From NCBI GenBank assembly GCA_046329055.1, contig JAXLVK010000026.1, positions 1 through 64,000 on the forward strand: 64,000 nt of DNA, given 5' to 3'. The position numbers and the translations under genes are program-made. Origin of the DNA: JADKCL01 sp046329055. GTDB lineage: Bacteria > Bacteroidota > Bacteroidia > J057 > JADKCL01. The notes below the pieces were generated by a model that was given only the letters and a program-made list of their open reading frames with translations, was not told where the DNA came from and did not search any database. Shown here in pieces: positions 60,009-64,000 of this stretch (positions are counted from its first letter, which is position 1; every line of letters starts with the position of its first letter).

Positions 60009-60644
60009 ATGTTGAGATTCTGGAGTGTGGTTTTCTTGAGCATGTTCGTCTTCACTTGCGCTATGGCAGGCGGAGGTGGTGCTGCGCCTGATATCAAGGT
60101 GATCCATGCGGAAGGCAAGATCTTCTACCACGAGATCTATGTCTCTTGGAGCACGGAATACGAGAGGGCATCTTGCGACTTCATCGTCGAAGCAAGCGAG
60201 GACGGCAAGGATTGGCGCATCCGGGGCAGGATGAGGAGCCACGGCGCTGCCGACAGCCACGCCGAATACAAATTTGTGGATGCCCGCGACACCAAGCTCC
60301 ACCATTACCGCATCCGTCGCACCGACAGCCGCGGACAGATGGAAACCCTCTCAGAGTTCCAATTGGCCGATTACAGCATCAATGTCACCTTGGAGGAAGT
60401 GGTGATCGACAAGGAGAAGAAGCTCCTGATCGAGTACCGCGTGGACCAGGACCAAGAATTGATCGTCCGGGTTTATAACAGAATCGGCGAGCAGGTGGTT
60501 ACCAAGGTGATGCCCTTCAATATGGCCGGCGAGTACATCTACCAATTGGACATCAGCGACCTCAAGAAGGACCGCTACCTCCTCGTGGTGACCCAAGCGA
60601 TGCTCGACAAATCGGTCGCAGAGAAGGCATTTCAAATCAATTGA
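60009..60644 (+). CDS. secreted fibronectin-III-like protein
   Basis: 211 residues from the ATG at 60009. Signal peptide to about residue 20, an Fn3-like domain (FYHEIYVSWSTEYERASCDF, then HHYRIRRTDSRGQ), and a C-terminal beta domain (ELIVRVYNRIGEQVV) resembling a type IX sorting domain. It overlaps the next gene (ATTGATG). Confidence 0.75.
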   Translation: MLRFWSVVFLSMFVFTCAMAGGGGAAPDIKVIHAEGKIFYHEIYVSWSTEYERASCDFIVEASEDGKDWRIRGRMRSHGAADSHAEYKFVDARDTKLHHYRIRRTDSRGQMETLSEFQLADYSINVTLEEVVIDKEKKLLIEYRVDQDQELIVRVYNRIGEQVVTKVMPFNMAGEYIYQLDISDLKKDRYLLVVTQAMLDKSVAEKAFQIN

Positions 60645-61108
60645 TGCCCATGCGCCACATTTGGATTTTTCAGCTCGCCTCCACGCCCGATGCCGGGCAA
60701 TCCGCCATCCTCAATTCTGGATTGGATCATCTGATGCAAACTTGGAAGGCGCATGGCAGCCCGGTCCCCGGGACCTACCAGCTGCAATATGGCCGCTTTC
60801 TGATCGTGCAGGCAGAGCCTGGCCATGCAAGCGGTTGCTCGATTGACAGCATGAACCGCAGCGTCGCAGAGATCTTGACGAACGCAAATCTCAGCGTTTT
60901 GGGAGCAGAAAGGGTCTTGTTCCGTGCCCATGATGGCAGCATCTCCGACATCGACTTCAAGGAGGTGAAGGCGGCGATCCAAGACGGACGGTTGAATGCC
61001 GACAGCATCGTGTTCGACGGAACGCTCGGAAATTCGAATGACCTGGCGAAATGGGAGGTGCCGCTGTCCCAGACCTGGATGGCACGGTTCCTTACCGTCA
61101 GGGCCTGA
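60644..61108 (+). CDS. hypothetical protein
   Basis: 154 residues. Start IWIFQLASTPDAGQSAILNS, followed by a compact alpha/beta domain (VLGAERVLFRAHDGSISDID). Cytosolic by composition. Often labelled with unrelated names in databases; I see no basis for a function. Coupled to the Fn3-like gene. Confidence 0.65.
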   Translation: MPMRHIWIFQLASTPDAGQSAILNSGLDHLMQTWKAHGSPVPGTYQLQYGRFLIVQAEPGHASGCSIDSMNRSVAEILTNANLSVLGAERVLFRAHDGSISDIDFKEVKAAIQDGRLNADSIVFDGTLGNSNDLAKWEVPLSQTWMARFLTVRA

Positions 61109-61126
61109 GCCTGAATCTTTCCCGAA

Positions 61127-62263
61127 TCAGCTTTGTACGTATTGGATGCGGTGCGCTTCCCAGGGGTGCAAGATGTCTTGGTCCACAAGTAGCCGTTCCA
61201 ATGCCTCGTTTGACCACAATTGCTCGTGTTCGGCGCCGCTGCGAATCGTGTCAAAAGTCGCCTCCACCACCACATAGTCAATCGTCACCTGCATGTCCTT
61301 GAATGCTGTGAGTAGTTCGAGACGCACCTGCTCCTTGATGGGCCGTGTTTCCATGACCACGTGCTGGTGTCGGTTCAGGTAAACCCTGAGCAGGTGACGG
61401 AACTCCACCATCTTGCGTTCTAGCAGGAAGTCATTGTCGCCCAATGCATTCGTGATTTCATGCTCGGCAAGCTGAATATGGAATGCCTCAGGCAGGTTTT
61501 TGCTGATCCAAGTGGATTTTCCTGCGAAGGGGAGCCCTGTCACAAATGTGATCCTTTGCCCGCGGGTGACGATCTCGTCGGTGAGCGAGGCGGAGATCAG
61601 TTTCTCAAGTAGGCGTGCGTCTTTCAGCTGTATGGCATTCCAGGCCGCGTTTTTGTGGCGAAGGTTCCAGCCTTGATGGGCGGCTTGCAGGTCCTTGAAG
61701 CGACCGAGTTCGTATTCGGCCTTCGGAACGGACACCTTGTTGAATTCATCCATCCTCGCCAAAACATCCACCTTGTCATCGCAATCGCGCCCATGGAAGT
61801 CCATCAGGCCAAATATCCCAAGGAGTCGCAAATCCACACGGGTGCCGAGCAGCTTGAGGTCCGAGATGGGTTGCTGCCATTGCGAAAATCGTAGGGGGTA
61901 GCCATGCCAGCGAATCAGGTCCAGAATGCGGTTGCGCATGGCTGCAGGGACCTCGCTGCGGTCGAGCAAGATGTTGAGCGCCATGGGCACGCCTGCCCGC
62001 TCATGCCCCGGGGAGCGCCAGCGATTGTCCTGCCAGACTGTGGCTCGGATTTTCCCGATGTCATGCAGCACCGCCGTCCAATACAGGATGTCGCGCTCCT
62101 CGTCGGTAAGATCGAATTGGTCGCGAAGTGCGAAATACTGCTGCAAGACATACTGTGTATGGGCAAGCACACTGCCCTCGCGGTGATAACGCGGGTTTTG
62201 CTGCGTGGCCGCCATCTCAGTGGTCAGCCATCCCGGCAGCGGCAGCTCCAATTGGTCCTTCAT
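61127..62263 (-). CDS. HD-Pnk: HD phosphoesterase and polynucleotide kinase
   Basis: 378 residues. N-terminal HD domain: His27, His35 and His67-Asp68 (AVLHDIGK). C-terminal P-loop kinase: GLPFAGKST at 243-251, with later basic residues for phosphate binding. The order and length match the characterised HD-Pnk of Runella slithyformis, which removes 2',3'-phosphates and adds 5' phosphates so that broken RNA or DNA ends can be sealed. No ligase gene is next to it. Confidence 0.85.
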   Translation of the reverse strand: MKDQLELPLPGWLTTEMAATQQNPRYHREGSVLAHTQYVLQQYFALRDQFDLTDEERDILYWTAVLHDIGKIRATVWQDNRWRSPGHERAGVPMALNILLDRSEVPAAMRNRILDLIRWHGYPLRFSQWQQPISDLKLLGTRVDLRLLGIFGLMDFHGRDCDDKVDVLARMDEFNKVSVPKAEYELGRFKDLQAAHQGWNLRHKNAAWNAIQLKDARLLEKLISASLTDEIVTRGQRITFVTGLPFAGKSTWISKNLPEAFHIQLAEHEITNALGDNDFLLERKMVEFRHLLRVYLNRHQHVVMETRPIKEQVRLELLTAFKDMQVTIDYVVVEATFDTIRSGAEHEQLWSNEALERLLVDQDILHPWEAHRIQYVQS

Positions 62264-62320
62264 CCTAAGGCGCAATTTAGGGCTTCTGTCAGGATTTGTT
62301 CACCTAGTTTTTCCTTTGTC

Positions 62321-62788
62321 TTACTCTGCCTCCAAAAACCTCCTGTACCGCTGCGGGATATCGGCGGAGGTAAGCAGGCAATTGATCAGCTCCTGAAAAA
62401 TAGGAGGGAGAATTTTTCCAACGAGCCTCAGTTTGCCATATCGAGCATGGATGTCAAGCGTCGTACTGTCGTTGATATCCAAGCCGCTCCCGCAATACAC
62501 GTAGGTGTCACGATTGAAGGTCCACCCCTCCGTGGTGACCCGCTTCCCGGCCTTGAACTTGTAGCAGGAGTAGTGCGAGGTATTCACGCATCCTGACTTG
62601 GATTTGAAGATTTCGATGCTGCGATCCACCTTGGTCGGCCAGCAATGAAGCACGAGGCAGGTGGATTGTTGGTGTTTGAGAATGATAGAAAATTTCTGTT
62701 GGGGGCCGCGTCCTGCCCCAAAATCCCATTCTTCAAACAAGTACAACTCACCAGCCAGGTATCTAGGATTTGGCGGTGTCTTGTCCAT
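62321..62788 (-). CDS. candidate toxin partner of a Panacea antitoxin
   Basis: 155 residues from the Met at 62788. Small, basic, beta-rich N terminus (RYLAGELYLFEEWDFGAGRG, then KFSIILKH) and several cysteines, ending ...QRYRRFLEAE. Its start overlaps the 3' end of the Panacea-domain gene, the usual layout of toxin-antitoxin pairs. No catalytic motif that I recognise. Confidence 0.6.
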   Translation of the reverse strand: MDKTPPNPRYLAGELYLFEEWDFGAGRGPQQKFSIILKHQQSTCLVLHCWPTKVDRSIEIFKSKSGCVNTSHYSCYKFKAGKRVTTEGWTFNRDTYVYCGSGLDINDSTTLDIHARYGKLRLVGKILPPIFQELINCLLTSADIPQRYRRFLEAE

Positions 62789-63497
62789 GTTGGTTTGCAA
62801 AAAGTCTAAAGTGGATTTTTGTCTCCATGGCCTCCTTAGCAGCGACGTATGCCGCAAGGCGCTCATCATCAATGAGATCGTCAGCAAGATCGATGGTGAC
62901 GTCAGGGGTTGAGTCCCCCATTTCGAAGCGACGATGCAGTCTGTGTGCGAAAACGGCCTTTGCCCAAGGGCCCTTAGGGGTATGGCTCAGTTGGCTCAGT
63001 TGGTATCCTGTTAGGTTGCCGTATTCGTTCACGATGCGCTCCATCAGCGCCAACTCATAGTTGCTGAATTCATCGTCAACGAATGGCCCTTTCGGTTCCA
63101 AGGTGATTTCTATGTTTCCGCTCTCTTCGTTCTCGTACCGCGAGACATCGAGGTAGCTTTCGAGGCTGCATTGACCGAAATGCGGGTCCATTGCTGGAAC
63201 TCCATGACGCAGCTCATACCAAACGCTGTGTGGGACAGGCCCGAACTTCCAAGCCTTGTATTCCAACCAAGTCACAGGGACTCCTTTTTCTGCCATCGCC
63301 GTCTGGTCCAGGAAAAAAAGGAGTTTGATTGCCTTCATGGAGGGCAGGTGGGGGATGCATCCTGCAAAGTACCGCAGGATGTTCCCAATTTTGTCGTTGT
63401 TGAGCGCTCTGAACATGTCTTTGGGGCTTGCCGAGGCTCTAGGGGGTAATTTTATGGGGATTTTTTGTTCGTTCCCCTCTTTGCTTCCTTCCATCAC
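62763..63497 (-). CDS. Panacea/SocA-like (DUF4065) domain protein, candidate antitoxin
   Basis: 244 residues. The domain is recognisable by SMKAIKLLFFLDQTAMAEKG, KAWKFGPVPHSVWYELRHG and LSQLSHTPKGPWAKAV. Panacea domains serve as antitoxins paired with many kinds of toxin. The N-terminal 28 residues are disordered and basic. It precedes and overlaps the 155-residue gene. Confidence 0.85.
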   Translation of the reverse strand: MMEGSKEGNEQKIPIKLPPRASASPKDMFRALNNDKIGNILRYFAGCIPHLPSMKAIKLLFFLDQTAMAEKGVPVTWLEYKAWKFGPVPHSVWYELRHGVPAMDPHFGQCSLESYLDVSRYENEESGNIEITLEPKGPFVDDEFSNYELALMERIVNEYGNLTGYQLSQLSHTPKGPWAKAVFAHRLHRRFEMGDSTPDVTIDLADDLIDDERLAAYVAAKEAMETKIHFRLFANQHGQDTAKS

Positions 63498-63621
63498 TTT
63501 TCATTCATTTCCCCAAAGTTACTTCTTTTCCTTTGGCTTTTCTACACCCATCCCTCATTTTCCAAACATTTTTCTCAATATTTTTCTTTTCTGTGAAGCG
63601 AAGATTTCTTTTTGCTAAAAA

Positions 63622-64000
63622 TCATCCCCCGTCTCCATCCAAATCTTCCTCCTCCTCTTCTTCTTCAGGCTCCTCGTCGATGGTGTCATCGCCAGCGGCG
63701 CCATCCATGCCGAAGTCGTCGAATTCCTTGAGAAGGTCCGCATCCTCCTCCGGGTCCGTCTCCCATTCGTAGGTGTCGAGTTCCTCGTCTTGGTTCCACT
63801 CCCAGTCGGTCTCCTTCATGAATTCAGGGTCGAAATCGTCATCCGTCAGGTCGTCGAAGTCGAATTCTTCGGCTGTGGGCAGGACTTCGGGGCCTTTATA
63901 GTGGGGATCGAGCCAGAGCTCAAACTCCACCCGGCGGTTCATGTTTTTGTGCTCCTCGGAGTCGTTGGCGACGAGGGGGCGCGTCTCGCCAAAGCCCTGG
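63622..64000 (-). CDS. OmpA-family protein, C-terminal end, 5' end outside the window
   Basis: The frame is open to the window edge. Its visible start reads GFGETRPLVANDSEEHKNMN, then RRVEF, the end of an OmpA peptidoglycan-binding domain. A tail of about 95 residues rich in Asp and Glu follows. Such a long acidic tail is unusual for OmpA proteins and may bind cations or basic partners. Confidence 0.85.
   Translation of the reverse strand, partial: QGFGETRPLVANDSEEHKNMNRRVEFELWLDPHYKGPEVLPTAEEFDFDDLTDDDFDPEFMKETDWEWNQDEELDTYEWETDPEEDADLLKEFDDFGMDGAAGDDTIDEEPEEEEEEEDLDGDGG

Overview
The window looks like a GC-rich member of the Bacteroidota. The evidence is the protein families present: a DUF5686/carboxypeptidase-regulatory outer-membrane protein, an S46 dipeptidyl-peptidase of the DPP7 type, an HD-Pnk end-healing enzyme like that of Runella, secreted proteins with possible type IX secretion tails, an RRM protein with a Gly/Arg tail, tRNA genes without encoded CCA, and few Shine-Dalgarno sites. 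No ribosomal operon, phage structural genes or integrase are visible.

Left part (1-22 kb): ordinary single genes and short gene pairs. These are a DODA-type dioxygenase divergent from a GH1 glucosidase, an ankyrin lipoprotein, a broken DUF3089 hydrolase, an SRPBCC/HxlR divergent pair with a palindromic spacer, a broken queuosine-tRNA mannosyltransferase-like gene, an M81 metallopeptidase, an ATP-grasp protein, an M28 peptidase, a membrane-anchored subtilase and an exonuclease/endonuclease/phosphatase-family protein.

Centre (22.29-31.29 kb): the unusual region. It runs on the plus strand in this order: a folded leader with a competing terminator, tRNA-Gln and a degenerate tRNA-Ala, about 21 small hairpin repeats with compensatory stem changes, a Ro60/TROVE gene with a complete vWA MIDAS site, a block of structured non-coding sequence, and then about 27 tRNA or tRNA-like genes. 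The structured block includes a piece that is collinear with a shortened stretch of 23S rRNA. The tRNA set covers nearly all isotypes; I do not see Cys, His or Tyr. It contains five consecutive Leu-anticodon tRNAs that together read all six Leu codons but have a 5-nt variable loop in place of the long class II arm. Several other members have lost U33, the D arm or the acceptor stem. A 272-residue protein of unknown function and an antisense RRM protein lie inside the array. Ro60 proteins bind defective RNAs and tRNA-mimicking Y RNAs, so I infer an RNA-handling locus in which Ro60 works with tRNA-like and rRNA-like RNAs. No canonical Y RNA could be recognised by eye.

Right part (31.3-64 kb): a PLP dehydratase, a large outer-membrane DUF5686 protein, the methionine-salvage genes mtnB-mtnD-mtnC, an MsrB-MsrA fusion, a Rieske oxygenase overlapping an SF1 helicase, a vWA protein, a GT9 glycosyltransferase, a serine hydrolase convergent with a TPR-CHAT protein, a Nudix/ArsC-like/NTP-pyrophosphatase-like trio, an S46 peptidase, HD-Pnk, a Panacea-type toxin-antitoxin candidate pair and the end of an OmpA-family gene.

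At least six genes carry apparent frameshifts. Some of these are one-base changes in short homopolymers, so part of this may be sequencing error rather than decay.
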